Source of the DNA: Paracoccus aminophilus JCM 7686 | GTDB lineage: Bacteria > Pseudomonadota > Alphaproteobacteria > Rhodobacterales > Rhodobacteraceae | DNA length: 64,000 nucleotides | NCBI RefSeq assembly: GCF_000444995.1 | Contig: NC_022041.1 | Coordinates: forward strand, 3,549,808 to 3,613,807 | Direction of reading: 5' to 3' | Part shown: positions 43,181 to 51,903 of the stretch, one piece after another | How the letters are laid out: each line of letters starts with the position of its first letter | Numbering within the stretch: the first letter of the stretch is position 1 | Notes under the pieces: generated by a model | What the model was told of the DNA's origin: nothing | Databases searched by the model: none | The model's input: the letters and a program-made list of their open reading frames with translations, nothing else | Made by a program: the position numbers and the translations under genes

Positions 43181-44974
43181 TTAATGCGTCGCGCCCGGAC
43201 GCGCGGCCGAGGTCAGGACCACGGTCTGCTCGCGGCCCTCGACCGGACGCGAGGGCACGGCCTCGACCCGGAAGCGCAGCCGCAGCGAATAGGTGTCCGC
43301 GCTGTGCTCGATCTCGGCCTCGCCGTCGAGCTGCATGGCGAAGGCCTCGATCAGCTGGCTGCCGAGCCCAGTGCCCTCGATGCGGGTGTCCTTGACCGAG
43401 GGCACCGAATTCGCAACCTCGATCACAGCCCAATTCGGGCGGCTGTCCGGTCCCAGCGTGACCCGGACCCAGGGCTTTTCCCCGTTTTCAAACGTGCCCG
43501 CATATTTGATCGCATTGGTAAACGCCTCGGTAGCCAGAAGCGACAGGGGCACCGCCTGATCGGGCAGCAGCGTCAGCGGCTCGAGCCGGGTTTCGACCTG
43601 AAGCCCCTGACCCGGCTCGACCGAGGCATTCACCATCTGGTTGATAATGTCAGAGATCAGCCGATCCGCCTCGACCGCATCGAGATGCTCGGCCTGATAG
43701 AGATTGCGGTAAATCGTCGCCAGCGACGCCACCCGGTCCTGCACAGAGCGCAGCACGCGCCGCGCCTGATCGTGGTCAATCAACCGGCTTTGCATATTGA
43801 TGATCGAGGCGATGAGCTGGAGGTTGTTCTTGACCCGGTGATGAACCTCTTTGAGCAGGACGGTCTTTTCCTGCACCGCCTCTTCCAGCGCCTCTTCGTC
43901 GCGCATGAGGATCCGGGCCATATTGTGGAACGTATGGCTGACATCGGCGATCTCGGCCGGGGCATTGACCAGAACCGGCGGCGCCACCGAGCGATCGCCG
44001 ATCGCAAAGCGGCGCATCTGGCCGCGCAGCTCTCGGATATGGCGCAGAACCAGCCGGTAGACCGCGAAATAGGCAACGATCAGCGAAACCAGCCACAGCA
44101 CGATCGGCAGGACCATCGCCGCCAGCCGCGACAGGTCGATCCCGGCGATCCCCGATTGCTCGCGGTTCCAGCTGCCAAGCGCATAGACCAGCCCCGGCAC
44201 GACCGGGACCACGCTGAACACCCGGTTCTCGCCGCTGTTTGCTGTGTCGCGGAAGGTGGTTTCACTGCGCGACAGCAACGAGGTCAGGCTTTTCCCCGCG
44301 GGCAGGATCGAGTCGAAATCATCATCGCCGTCCTTATCGAAGGACAGCACCTGACCGAGATTGTTGAAGGTCAGGATGCGCGCGCCTTCGGTGCCATAGC
44401 TGCCGACATGGCTTGACCGCAGCAGATCGCGCGACATCGCCACCGCGATATAGCCGAGCAGCTCATCGCCGCGAAACAGCGGCTGCGAGACCGTGACAAT
44501 CGAGCCCCCGGTGATCGGGTCGTTGTCCGCCGAGGACACCAGCGTGCCGGGATTGGCCGAAAAGGCCTGGAATTGCTGGGTGGCCGACAGGTCGTAAGAG
44601 CCGCCGATGGACGAACAGGCCGACTGGCCCTTCATCGTGGTAAAGCCAGCATAGGCGAAAATCGCGGTGCTTTCGATGAAACGCGCCATGATTTCCGAGC
44701 AGGCGGTGGGGTTGCTCAGGGTTTCGAGCACCGCCGGACCAAGCGCATCGGCGCTGCCAAGCGCCCCTTGCAAGAGCGCGCGCTCTCCGGCTGCGGCAGA
44801 GGCGGTCCGGCCCAGCAAGGCGATCTCGGCCGAGCGTTCATATTCGCGCGACAGATGCAGCGTTTGGATAACCGAGATCAGACCGATCGGCAGAATGGCC
44901 ACGGACAGCAGGCTGCCCAGACGGAAGCCAAGCCCTTTGGTGAATTCAAGCCTTTCGTGAATCCGCGACAGCAC
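43181..44974 (-). CDS. Membrane sensor histidine kinase (HisKA_2 type) of the general stress response
   Basis: 597 residues from a GTG at 44974, with AAGG 8 bases upstream. Two transmembrane helices near residues 17-40 and 290-315 bracket a periplasmic Cache-like region. A HAMP-like stretch leads to the HisKA_2 histidine box KEVHHRVKNNLQLIASI and an HATPase with TEAFTNAIKYA and GTGLGSQLI. Such kinases feed PhyR. It is 9 bases after the ecfG stop, in the order nepR-ecfG-kinase. The signal is unknown. Confidence 0.88.
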   Translation of the reverse strand: MLSRIHERLEFTKGLGFRLGSLLSVAILPIGLISVIQTLHLSREYERSAEIALLGRTASAAAGERALLQGALGSADALGPAVLETLSNPTACSEIMARFIESTAIFAYAGFTTMKGQSACSSIGGSYDLSATQQFQAFSANPGTLVSSADNDPITGGSIVTVSQPLFRGDELLGYIAVAMSRDLLRSSHVGSYGTEGARILTFNNLGQVLSFDKDGDDDFDSILPAGKSLTSLLSRSETTFRDTANSGENRVFSVVPVVPGLVYALGSWNREQSGIAGIDLSRLAAMVLPIVLWLVSLIVAYFAVYRLVLRHIRELRGQMRRFAIGDRSVAPPVLVNAPAEIADVSHTFHNMARILMRDEEALEEAVQEKTVLLKEVHHRVKNNLQLIASIINMQSRLIDHDQARRVLRSVQDRVASLATIYRNLYQAEHLDAVEADRLISDIINQMVNASVEPGQGLQVETRLEPLTLLPDQAVPLSLLATEAFTNAIKYAGTFENGEKPWVRVTLGPDSRPNWAVIEVANSVPSVKDTRIEGTGLGSQLIEAFAMQLDGEAEIEHSADTYSLRLRFRVEAVPSRPVEGREQTVVLTSAARPGATH

Positions 44975-44983
44975 GCACGGACC

Positions 44984-45547
44984 TTAGCGCAGGACGGGGT
45001 GGTTCTGGGTCATCACGGCGAGTGTCGTGCTATCGGTCATATCCAGCTCTTCCCCTTCTTCAAGATGCAGAAGCTCTGCAAGTCGGCGGCGGCCACGATT
45101 CGCGCGTGACTTGACTGTACCGACGGCGACTCCCGTCATACTTGCAGCTTCCTCATAGGAAAAGCCTGAAGCTCCGACCAGAATTAACGCCTCGCGCTGT
45201 TCATCGGGAAGTTGTTGGAAAGCGACGCGGAAATCGTTCAGCGCCAGACGGCCGTCATGGTCAGGACGTGAGGTTTGCTGTGCGGCATAGATCCCGTCGG
45301 TGTCATTGACCTCGCGCCGGGTCTTGCGGCGCGCCGAATAAAATGTGTTTCGCAAAATTGTGAACAGCCAGGCGCGCAGGTTGGTCCCGGCCTGAAACTT
45401 GTCGATATGCGTCCAAGCCTTGACGATCGTATCCTGAACAAGATCGTCGGCGGCAGACCCGTCTCGCGCCAGAGACAGGGCGAAGGCGCGCAGGGCGGGC
45501 AGATGCTGGACGAGCTCTTCCCGCGGATCGCCGTGATTAGCAGTCAT
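44984..45547 (-). CDS. ecfG: General stress response ECF sigma factor EcfG
   Basis: 187 residues. Region 2 is ADDLVQDTIVKAWTHIDKF and NLRAWLFTILRNTFYS; region 4 is LPDEQREALILVGASGFSYEEAASMTGVAVGTVKSRANR. These are the ECF15/EcfG signatures. It directs RNA polymerase to GGAAC-N17-CGTT-type promoters after NepR is titrated by phosphorylated PhyR. GGGAGGGG precedes the ATG. It lies 36 bases after nepR and before the sensor kinase. Confidence 0.95.
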   Translation of the reverse strand: MTANHGDPREELVQHLPALRAFALSLARDGSAADDLVQDTIVKAWTHIDKFQAGTNLRAWLFTILRNTFYSARRKTRREVNDTDGIYAAQQTSRPDHDGRLALNDFRVAFQQLPDEQREALILVGASGFSYEEAASMTGVAVGTVKSRANRGRRRLAELLHLEEGEELDMTDSTTLAVMTQNHPVLR

Positions 45548-45583
45548 TTCCCCTCCCGCGACAGAAACCAGAGCCGGTGCACG

Positions 45584-45730
45584 TCATTCCTGTGCACGCA
45601 ATTTCTCTAGCAGGTCGAGAAAACGGTCGGGAATATCCTGGATCGTCGCCTCTTCGTAAACGCGCTTCAGATTCTCGTCGATTTGCTTTTCCAGCTCTGT
45701 TCGTTTGCGTTCTTCACGCTTGGTATTCAT
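45584..45730 (-). CDS. nepR: Anti-sigma factor NepR
   Basis: 48 residues, too short for a 60-residue cut-off. Translation gives MNTKREERKRTELEKQIDEN, then LKRVYEEATIQDIPDRFLDLLEKLR. The helices with EEATIQDIPDRFLDLL match the NepR core that clamps EcfG and binds PhyR. AGGAC sits about 8 bases before the ATG. It is followed by ecfG and preceded by an EcfG-type promoter, the standard GSR layout. Short even for NepR because the N-terminal arm is trimmed. Confidence 0.92.
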   Translation of the reverse strand: MNTKREERKRTELEKQIDENLKRVYEEATIQDIPDRFLDLLEKLRAQE

Positions 45731-45749
45731 ACTAATCGTCCTAGGAATC

Positions 45750-45778
45750 TTGTGCGCACTGGCTGTAACGAGTAACTA
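45750..45778 (+). promoter_or_regulatory. Possible sigma-70 promoter for phyR
   Basis: TTGTGC (45750-45755) and TAACTA (45773-45778) are 17 bases apart, upstream of phyR. The match is loose. It overlaps the divergent EcfG-type promoter, so the two could influence one another. Confidence 0.3.
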
Positions 45779-45792
45779 TGTGAAATGGTTCC
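45767..45792 (-). promoter_or_regulatory. EcfG-dependent promoter of nepR-ecfG
   Basis: On the minus strand GGAAC (45792-45788) and CGTT (45770-45767) are separated by exactly 17 bases, the consensus for EcfG promoters. It lies 36 bases before the nepR start. This predicts positive autoregulation of the stress sigma factor. Confidence 0.85.
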
Positions 45793-45822
45793 GCCTAAGG
45801 GACAAAAAATCTTGAGGACGAC

Positions 45823-46626
45823 ATGCCTGCTGCAGACCTTGCACAAGCTATCGGACGTGAGTTGCCCTACCTGCGTCGCTATGCGCGCGCACTGACGGGC
45901 AGCCAGACGGCCGGCGATAATTACGCGGCTGCGACGCTCGAGGCTATTCTCGCGGATCGCGAGCTGATGAATGATTCCGAAACCCGGGTTGGCCTGTTCC
46001 GGGCCTTCCACGCAATCTGGCAAAGCTCTGGCGAGCCGGTCGAGGTGCAGGACAACAGCGGGCGTGAAGCCAAGGTTCAGGATCGTCTCAAGACCCTGAC
46101 CCCGAACTCCCGCGAAGCCCTGCTGCTGCGCACGATCGAGGGTCTGCGTTACGACCAGATCGCCCGCGTCATGCAGGTCGACCAGCCCGAGGTCGAAGAG
46201 CTGGTCCAGATCGCTCTGAGCGAAATGGGTCACTCGATCTCTGGCAAGGTCATGGTGATCGAGGATGAGACCATCATCGCCATGGATCTGCGCGGCATCG
46301 TCCAGACCATGGGCCATGAGGTCACCGGCATCGCGCGCACCCATACCGCCGCGATCGAGCTGGCGCAGAAGAAGCGCCCGGATCTGATCCTCGCCGATAT
46401 CCAGCTGGCCGATGGCTCGTCGGGCATCGATGCGGTAAACGAGCTGCTGCAAAGCCTCGGCCATATCCCGGTGATTTTCATCACCGCCTTCCCCGAGCGG
46501 CTGCTGACCGGCGACCGTCCCGAGCCCGCCTTCCTGATCTCGAAGCCCTATTCCGAGGAGCAGGTGCGCTCGGCGGTCAGTCAGGCGATGTTCTTCGCCT
46601 CGACCGAAGGGTTGCAGGTCAACTGA
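45823..46626 (+). CDS. phyR: General stress response regulator PhyR
   Basis: 267 residues. The N-terminal half is a sigma-like domain (LPYLRRYARALTGSQTAGD, then LTPNSREALLLRTIEGLRYDQIARVM). The C-terminal half is a receiver with MVIEDETIIAMDL, the phospho-Asp in ILADIQLADGSSG and the PhyR-type motif IFITAFPERLL. Phosphorylation exposes the sigma-like domain, which takes NepR away from EcfG. TGAGGA lies 5 bases before the ATG. It is divergent from nepR-ecfG-kinase. Confidence 0.96.
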   Translation: MPAADLAQAIGRELPYLRRYARALTGSQTAGDNYAAATLEAILADRELMNDSETRVGLFRAFHAIWQSSGEPVEVQDNSGREAKVQDRLKTLTPNSREALLLRTIEGLRYDQIARVMQVDQPEVEELVQIALSEMGHSISGKVMVIEDETIIAMDLRGIVQTMGHEVTGIARTHTAAIELAQKKRPDLILADIQLADGSSGIDAVNELLQSLGHIPVIFITAFPERLLTGDRPEPAFLISKPYSEEQVRSAVSQAMFFASTEGLQVN

Positions 46627-46651
46627 TCCCCGTTCCCTCGGGGCTTTCTCT

Positions 46652-46684
46652 GGGCGGCGGCGCTTCGGTGCCGTCGCTCTTTTA
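46652..46684 (+). terminator. Terminator after phyR
   Basis: A 12-pair stem (46652-46663 with 46668-46679, three G-U pairs) closes a TTCG tetraloop and is followed by TTTT. It lies 25 bases after the phyR stop. Confidence 0.85.
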
Positions 46685-46784
46685 TATCGTGCCGATGGAC
46701 CGCCGACCTTCCGTTTGAACTCAAACAGTTGTGCCGTGCCGGAGCCGGGGCTAACCTGCGCCGACATCGGGAATGAGGGCTGAT

Positions 46785-48170
46785 ATGGACGCCAAGATCG
46801 CCGCGCTGGCCACAGAGCTTGCCGCCATCACCGGAGAGGCAAATTTGCGCCGGGATGACGCCGTGCGCCTGACCGATCCCGGCGAATATGCCGCCAATAC
46901 CGGCGCCGATCTGATGGTCTCGCCCGGCTCGACCGCCGAGGTGGCCGCCGTGGTGCGGGCCTGCGGGGCGGCCGGGGTCTCGATCGTGCCGCAAGGCGGG
47001 CGCACCGGGCTGGTTGGCGGCGGGGCGGCGACGGCGGCGCAGGTGATCCTGTCGCTTGGCCGCATGAACCGGGTCGAGACGCTGGACGGGGTGGCGGGCA
47101 CCGCAGTCGTCGGCGCGGGCGCGACCTTGGCCAGCCTGCAAGAGGCCGCGGGCGCGCAGGGCCTCGGGCCGGGGATCGACCTGCCGTCGCGCGGGACCGC
47201 GACAATCGGCGGCATGATCGCCACCAATGCCGGCGGGCTCGAAGCCCATCGCCACGGCGTCATGCGCCACCGCATTCTCGGGCTCGAGGTGGTGCTGGCC
47301 GATGGCCGCATTCTCAACGATCTGTCACAGGTGCTAAAGGTCTCGGCGGGCTATGATCTCAAGCATTTGTTTATCGGCGCCGAAGGGACACTAGGGGTTG
47401 TTACCCGCGCAGTCATCCGTCTTGTGCCGTTGCAGCCGCAGGGCCCGGTGATGATGCTGTCTTTGCCCGGCGGAGCCGCCATGCTGGAAACCATGCGGAT
47501 TGCGCGCCAGACCGGACGGTTGCGCGCCTCCGAGGCGATGTGGAAGGGCTTCTTCGACTTCGGTATCGCCGACAAGGGTTGGAGCGCGCCGGATTACGAC
47601 CTCGACGCGCCGCTGCATTTCATCCTCGAATTCGAAGGTGGCGAGGGGGCCGACGACGCGGCGGGCGAGGTCTTCGAGGCGGTGATCGACCAATTCCCCG
47701 ACGCGACCGGCGTGCTTGCGCAAAGTCTGGCGCAAGCCGAGGCGATCTGGGCGCTTCGCGAAGACACGCAGGCAATCTTTCGCGCCTATCCCGCCGCGCC
47801 GAGCTTTGATGTCTCGATGCCGATCTCGGAACTGCCCGATTACGCCGCCCGCACCGAGGCCGCGCTGTCGGCGCTTGGCCTGACGCCGATGACCTTCGGC
47901 CATGTCGGCGACGGCAATCTGCATATCATCATCCGCGAAGCCGGTGCCACGCTCGACGCGTCCCGGATGCAAGAGATCGAGCGGATCGTCATGGCTGGTC
48001 TGGTGGCGCGGGGCGGGTCTTTCTCGGCCGAGCACGGGGTCGGAACCAAGCGCCGCCACCTGCTCGACGCCGAGGCCGATCCGGTCAAGCTGGCGCTGAT
48101 GGCGCAGATCAAGACGCTTCTCGACCCGCAGAACCTGATGAATCCCGGAAAGGTCATTGACCCGACCTGA
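46785..48170 (+). CDS. FAD-linked 2-hydroxyacid dehydrogenase (GlcD/D2HGDH family)
   Basis: 461 residues from ATG 46785 (GAGGG upstream); ATG 46773 is an alternative. The FAD-binding PCMH-type core reads SIVPQGGRTGLVGGG, LPSRGTATIGGMIATNAGG and HLFIGAEGTLGVVTRAVIRL. The C-terminal substrate domain has FGHVGDGNLHIII and SAEHGVGTKRR. Relatives oxidise D-lactate, D-2-hydroxyglutarate or glycolate with an electron acceptor; the substrate is not readable. It overlaps no gene but ends 37 bases before nagA and likely shares its transcript. Confidence 0.9.
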   Translation: MDAKIAALATELAAITGEANLRRDDAVRLTDPGEYAANTGADLMVSPGSTAEVAAVVRACGAAGVSIVPQGGRTGLVGGGAATAAQVILSLGRMNRVETLDGVAGTAVVGAGATLASLQEAAGAQGLGPGIDLPSRGTATIGGMIATNAGGLEAHRHGVMRHRILGLEVVLADGRILNDLSQVLKVSAGYDLKHLFIGAEGTLGVVTRAVIRLVPLQPQGPVMMLSLPGGAAMLETMRIARQTGRLRASEAMWKGFFDFGIADKGWSAPDYDLDAPLHFILEFEGGEGADDAAGEVFEAVIDQFPDATGVLAQSLAQAEAIWALREDTQAIFRAYPAAPSFDVSMPISELPDYAARTEAALSALGLTPMTFGHVGDGNLHIIIREAGATLDASRMQEIERIVMAGLVARGGSFSAEHGVGTKRRHLLDAEADPVKLALMAQIKTLLDPQNLMNPGKVIDPT

Positions 48171-48207
48171 CCCCCCGATACCGGCCCAAGGCCAAGAAAG
48201 GGCGCCC

Positions 48208-49305
48208 ATGCTGATCTCTTCCGATCTCACCTATATCGAGGGCGCGCTTCTGCCCGGCTTTGCCCTTGAAACCGATGGCGAAACCGTCACCGCGCTGCGC
48301 CCGCTGCGGCCCGGTGAAACCGGAAACCGACATGTCCGGCTGCTCGCGCCGGGGCTGACCGATCTGCAGGTGAATGGCGGCGGTGGCGTCTTGGTGAACA
48401 GCTCGCCCACGCCCGAGGGCCTGCGCGCCATCCGCGCGGCCCATCTCGGCCTTGGCACGGCGGCGCTGCTGCCCACGGTCATCACCGACGCGCCCGAGGT
48501 GCTTGAAGCGGCGGCTGACGCGGTCATCGCCACCAAGGGCGAGCCCGGCCTTCTGGGCCTCCATATCGAGGGCCCCCATATCGCGCCCGCGCGTAAGGGC
48601 ACCCATGACGCCGCCCATATCCGCCCGCTCGACCAGCGCAGCATGGCGGTGCTGAAACACCTGCGCGCGGCCGAAATCCCGGTCCTGCTGACGCTCGCGC
48701 CCGAGGTGAACGACCCCGCCTTGATGCGCGAGGCCGCCGCGCTTGGCGTGGTGCTGTCGGCCGGTCATTCGATGGCCACCGCCGAGGAGGCGCGGACGGG
48801 CATCAAGAACGGCGTGACCATGTTCACCCATCTTTTCAATGCGATGCCGCAGATGCAATCGCGCGCGCCCGGCATGATCGCCGCCGCGATCCTGTCGGAT
48901 TGCTTCGTCGGGCTGATCGCCGATGGCATCCATGTCGATTGGGATGCGCTGCGCGTCGCCTTGGCGGCGCGGCCACGGGCGGATCGCAGCTTCCTCGTCT
49001 CGGATGCGATGCCGACGGTCGGCGGGCCCGATCACTTCAATCTTTATGGCCAAGACATCCATGTCGATGCCAAGGGCCGTCTGGTCAACGCCGAGGGTAA
49101 TCTTGCGGGCGCTCATGTCAGCCTGCTCGACTGCGTGCTGCGGCTTCATCGCAACACCGGCCTGCCGCTCGCCTATGCGCTGGCCATGGCGACCGACATT
49201 CCGCGCCGCGCCATGCGCCTGCCTCCTTTGCGGCTGGCCGAGGGCTTGCCTCTGAGCGATGTTCTGGCGCTCAACGGCACCGATTTCGCGAAGGTCGCGC
49301 TCTGA
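48208..49305 (+). CDS. nagA: N-acetylglucosamine-6-phosphate deacetylase
   Basis: 365 residues from ATG 48208, with AAGG upstream. The amidohydrolase fold shows LTDLQVNGGGG, the metal-binding HIEGPHIAPARKGTH, LSAGHSMAT, THLFNAMPQMQSR, and the catalytic Asp in FLVSDAMPTVGG. It removes the acetyl group from GlcNAc-6-P in amino-sugar and cell-wall recycling. No nagB or NAG transporter is in the window. The downstream thioesterase start overlaps its stop by one base. Confidence 0.94.
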   Translation: MLISSDLTYIEGALLPGFALETDGETVTALRPLRPGETGNRHVRLLAPGLTDLQVNGGGGVLVNSSPTPEGLRAIRAAHLGLGTAALLPTVITDAPEVLEAAADAVIATKGEPGLLGLHIEGPHIAPARKGTHDAAHIRPLDQRSMAVLKHLRAAEIPVLLTLAPEVNDPALMREAAALGVVLSAGHSMATAEEARTGIKNGVTMFTHLFNAMPQMQSRAPGMIAAAILSDCFVGLIADGIHVDWDALRVALAARPRADRSFLVSDAMPTVGGPDHFNLYGQDIHVDAKGRLVNAEGNLAGAHVSLLDCVLRLHRNTGLPLAYALAMATDIPRRAMRLPPLRLAEGLPLSDVLALNGTDFAKVAL

Positions 49306-49751
49306 TGCCGCGCGCCCCCGCTTTGCCACGTCAGGCCTTCGCCCATTTCAACAGCCATCAGACGCGCTGGAACGACAATGACCAGTTCGGCCATCTCTAT
49401 AACGTCGTCTATTTCGAGCTTTTCGACAATGCGATGAACAATTGGCTGATCGAGCGCGGCATGCTCGATCCGAACGGTCCCGATCCGATCCCGGTGGTCG
49501 CCGAGGCCGGTTGCAGCTATCTGCGCGAGGTGAGCTATCCCGATATCGTCGAGATCGGGATGCGGATCACCCATATGGGGCGCAGCTCGTTCAAGATCGG
49601 GCTGGGTATGTTCCGCCAAGGCGAGGATCAGGCCGCCGCTCAGGCCGAATTCACGCTGGTTTTCGTGACGCCGAACGGTCACAAACCCTGTCCTCCGCCC
49701 GATCACTACCGGGCAGAGCTGGAAAAGCTGGTGGTGCCAGAGGCCGGTTAA
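49305..49751 (+). CDS. Hotdog-fold (4HBT) acyl-CoA thioesterase
   Basis: 148 residues. The 4-hydroxybenzoyl-CoA thioesterase pattern is visible: TRWNDNDQFGHLYNVVYFELFDNA with the usual catalytic Asp, then ITHMGRSSFKIGLGMF. It probably hydrolyses an acyl-CoA of unknown chain type. Its start codon shares the A of the nagA stop (TGATG), so expression is coupled, but there is no clear biochemical link. Confidence 0.88.
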   Translation: MPRAPALPRQAFAHFNSHQTRWNDNDQFGHLYNVVYFELFDNAMNNWLIERGMLDPNGPDPIPVVAEAGCSYLREVSYPDIVEIGMRITHMGRSSFKIGLGMFRQGEDQAAAQAEFTLVFVTPNGHKPCPPPDHYRAELEKLVVPEAG

Positions 49752-49769
49752 TCCCCGGCCCGGGCCCGC

Positions 49770-50750
49770 TCAAAGCGCCGAGACAGCGGCCTTGGCTTCG
49801 GCATATTCACGCGCCAGACGGTCGATGATCGCGCCCGCAGGCTCGACCGCATCGACCGCGCCGATGCCCTGACCGCAGCCCCAGATCTGGCTCCAGGCCT
49901 TGGGCTTGTCGCTGTGGCCCGCGCTCGCGGAACCGAAATCCATTTTCGACGGGTCCCCGGTCCCGAGAAGCGCCAGATCCATCCCGGTATTCACCACCGA
50001 GGGCATCAGGTAATTGCCCGGAACGCCGGTGAAATAGGCCGAATTCACGATATCCTCGGCGCCGCTGTCGACGATCATCTGCTTATAGGCGGGCTCGGCA
50101 TGGGCCTCGTCCGAGGCGATGAAACGGCTGCCGATATAGGCCAGATCCGCGCCCATGACCTGCGCCGCCAGCACCGCCCGCCCGGTCGAGATAGCACCCG
50201 ACAACAGCAGCGGCCCGTCGAACCACGCGCGGATTTCCTGGATCAGCGCGAAGGGCGATTCCGGCCCGGCATGACCGCCAGCCCCGGCCGCCACCGCGAT
50301 CAGACCATCGGCGCCCTTGCTGATCGCCTTCTTGGCGAAGGTGTTGTTGATGACATCATGCAGCACGATGCCGCCGCAATCATGGGCGGCATGGTTCACA
50401 TCCTCGCGCGCGCCAAGGCTGGTGATCCAGATCGGCACCTTGTGGCGGTGGCAGATCTCGAGATCCCGCTCCAGCCGCGCATTCGAGCGATGCACGATCT
50501 GGTTGACCGCGAAAGGCGCAGCGGGGCGGTCGGGATTGGCCTGATTGTGGCGGTCAAGCTCTTCCTGAATGCGCGTCAGCCACAGGTCGAGCTGGATCGG
50601 ATCGCCGTCCTTCTCGCGGGCATTGAGCGCGGGAAAGCTGCCGACGATCCCGGCCTTGCACTGGGCAATCACCAGCTCGGGCCCCGAGACGATGAACATC
50701 GGAGAGCCGACGACAGGGATACGCAGATTTTTCAGGATGGGCGGCAGCAT
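49770..50750 (-). CDS. Nitronate monooxygenase-like flavoprotein
   Basis: 326 residues, with AAGGAG before the ATG. The FMN-binding TIM barrel of the 2-nitropropane dioxygenase family appears as PVVGSPMFIVSGPELVIAQ, GADGLIAVAAGAGGHAGP, LLLSGAISTGRAVLAAQVMGA and YIGSRFIASDEA. Such enzymes detoxify nitronates, though some are reductases of other substrates. It lies 78 bases downstream of the aldo/keto reductase gene. A 10-bp inverted repeat separates them. Confidence 0.88.
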   Translation of the reverse strand: MLPPILKNLRIPVVGSPMFIVSGPELVIAQCKAGIVGSFPALNAREKDGDPIQLDLWLTRIQEELDRHNQANPDRPAAPFAVNQIVHRSNARLERDLEICHRHKVPIWITSLGAREDVNHAAHDCGGIVLHDVINNTFAKKAISKGADGLIAVAAGAGGHAGPESPFALIQEIRAWFDGPLLLSGAISTGRAVLAAQVMGADLAYIGSRFIASDEAHAEPAYKQMIVDSGAEDIVNSAYFTGVPGNYLMPSVVNTGMDLALLGTGDPSKMDFGSASAGHSDKPKAWSQIWGCGQGIGAVDAVEPAGAIIDRLAREYAEAKAAVSAL

Positions 50751-50766
50751 GGGTTTCTCCTTCTCG

Positions 50767-50796
50767 CTGCGGGCAGAGTGCTGATCCTGCCCGCAG
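50767..50796 (-). repeat. 10-bp inverted repeat between AKR and nitronate monooxygenase genes
   Basis: CTGCGGGCAG (50767-50776) and CTGCCCGCAG (50787-50796) are perfect complements. No T tract follows, and the next gene's ribosome site begins shortly after, so it may be an attenuator, processing site or weak terminator. Confidence 0.45.
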
Positions 50797-50828
50797 GGGA
50801 AAAGTCTGACGTGACGTTAATCGCGGCC

Positions 50829-51884
50829 TCAGTAGGGCAGCGGATGAAGCCGGTGCAAGGCGGCGATGCGCTCAAGCTGCGCGTCGCTCAGCACCAGATC
50901 CAGACCGGCGATCAGATGGTCGAGCTGGTCGATATTGGTCGCGCCGATGATCGGAATGACCGGGAAGGGGCGCTGGCGGGTGAAGGCAATTGCCATCTGG
51001 ACCAGATCGAGCCCCATTTCAGCCGCCGCCGCCTGATAGGCCGCAACCGCAGTCAGTGCGCGCGGCGTCATCCGCCCGCCCAGATTGCCCGGCCCACCAT
51101 GTTCGATATCGACAGCCGCACGGCTGAGCCCGGGGCGCAGGTCAGCGCCATATTTCCCGGTCAGCAGACCCGCCGCCAAGGGCGAATAGGCCAGAAGCGT
51201 CACATCCTCATTGACCGAGACCTCGGCCAGATCGGTGTCGAACTGACGGTCGAGCAGCGAATATTCGTTCTGGATCGCAACCATGCGCGGCGCGCCCATG
51301 CGCTCGGCCACATCGATCCAGCGCGTCGTGCCCCAGGCCGATTCATTCGACAGACCAATCGCGCGGATCTTGCCCGCCTTGACCGCCTGATCGAGCGCGC
51401 CGAGGCAGTCCTCCATATGCGCGATGGTCTCGGCGCGGTTCTGCTTCGACGGGTCATAGGCCCAATTCTGGCGGAAGGCATAGCTGCCGCGCTGCGGCCA
51501 GTGCAGCTGATAGAGGTCGATGACATCGGTGCGCAGCCGCTTGAGCGAGGCGTCAATCGCCTCGGCAATCACCGCGCTGTTATAGCCATGTTCGCGCAGA
51601 CGCGGGCCGGGACCCGAGACCTTGGTTGCGATCTGCAGATCATCGCGCTTGCCGCGACGGCTCAGCCATTCGCCAATGAATTCCTCGCTGCGCCCGGCCG
51701 TCTCTGCGCGCACCGGATTGACCGGATACATCTCGGCGACATCGAGGAAGGTGATCCCGGCCTCGACCGCGCGGTCCATCTGGGCGCAGGCATCCGTCAG
51801 ATCGGTCTGATTGCCAAACGTCATCGTGCCAAGGCAAACATCCGTAACCTCAACGCCGCTGTTTCCAAGCGCCACCGTCTTCAT
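50829..51884 (-). CDS. Aldo/keto reductase (Tas/YajO-like)
   Basis: 351 residues from ATG 51884, with AAGGA upstream. The TIM-barrel AKR fold shows CLGTMTFGNQTDL, the catalytic Asp-Tyr pair in FLDVAEMYPVNP, the His in YQLHWPQRG and a Gly-rich end (IIGATNIDQL). It should reduce carbonyls with NADPH; the substrate is unknown. It starts just 19 bases past the tRNA-Sec gene on the same strand, so it may be transcribed from the selenium island. Confidence 0.9.
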   Translation of the reverse strand: MKTVALGNSGVEVTDVCLGTMTFGNQTDLTDACAQMDRAVEAGITFLDVAEMYPVNPVRAETAGRSEEFIGEWLSRRGKRDDLQIATKVSGPGPRLREHGYNSAVIAEAIDASLKRLRTDVIDLYQLHWPQRGSYAFRQNWAYDPSKQNRAETIAHMEDCLGALDQAVKAGKIRAIGLSNESAWGTTRWIDVAERMGAPRMVAIQNEYSLLDRQFDTDLAEVSVNEDVTLLAYSPLAAGLLTGKYGADLRPGLSRAAVDIEHGGPGNLGGRMTPRALTAVAAYQAAAAEMGLDLVQMAIAFTRQRPFPVIPIIGATNIDQLDHLIAGLDLVLSDAQLERIAALHRLHPLPY

Positions 51885-51903
51885 TGCAGTCCTTTCAAGA
51901 TAT

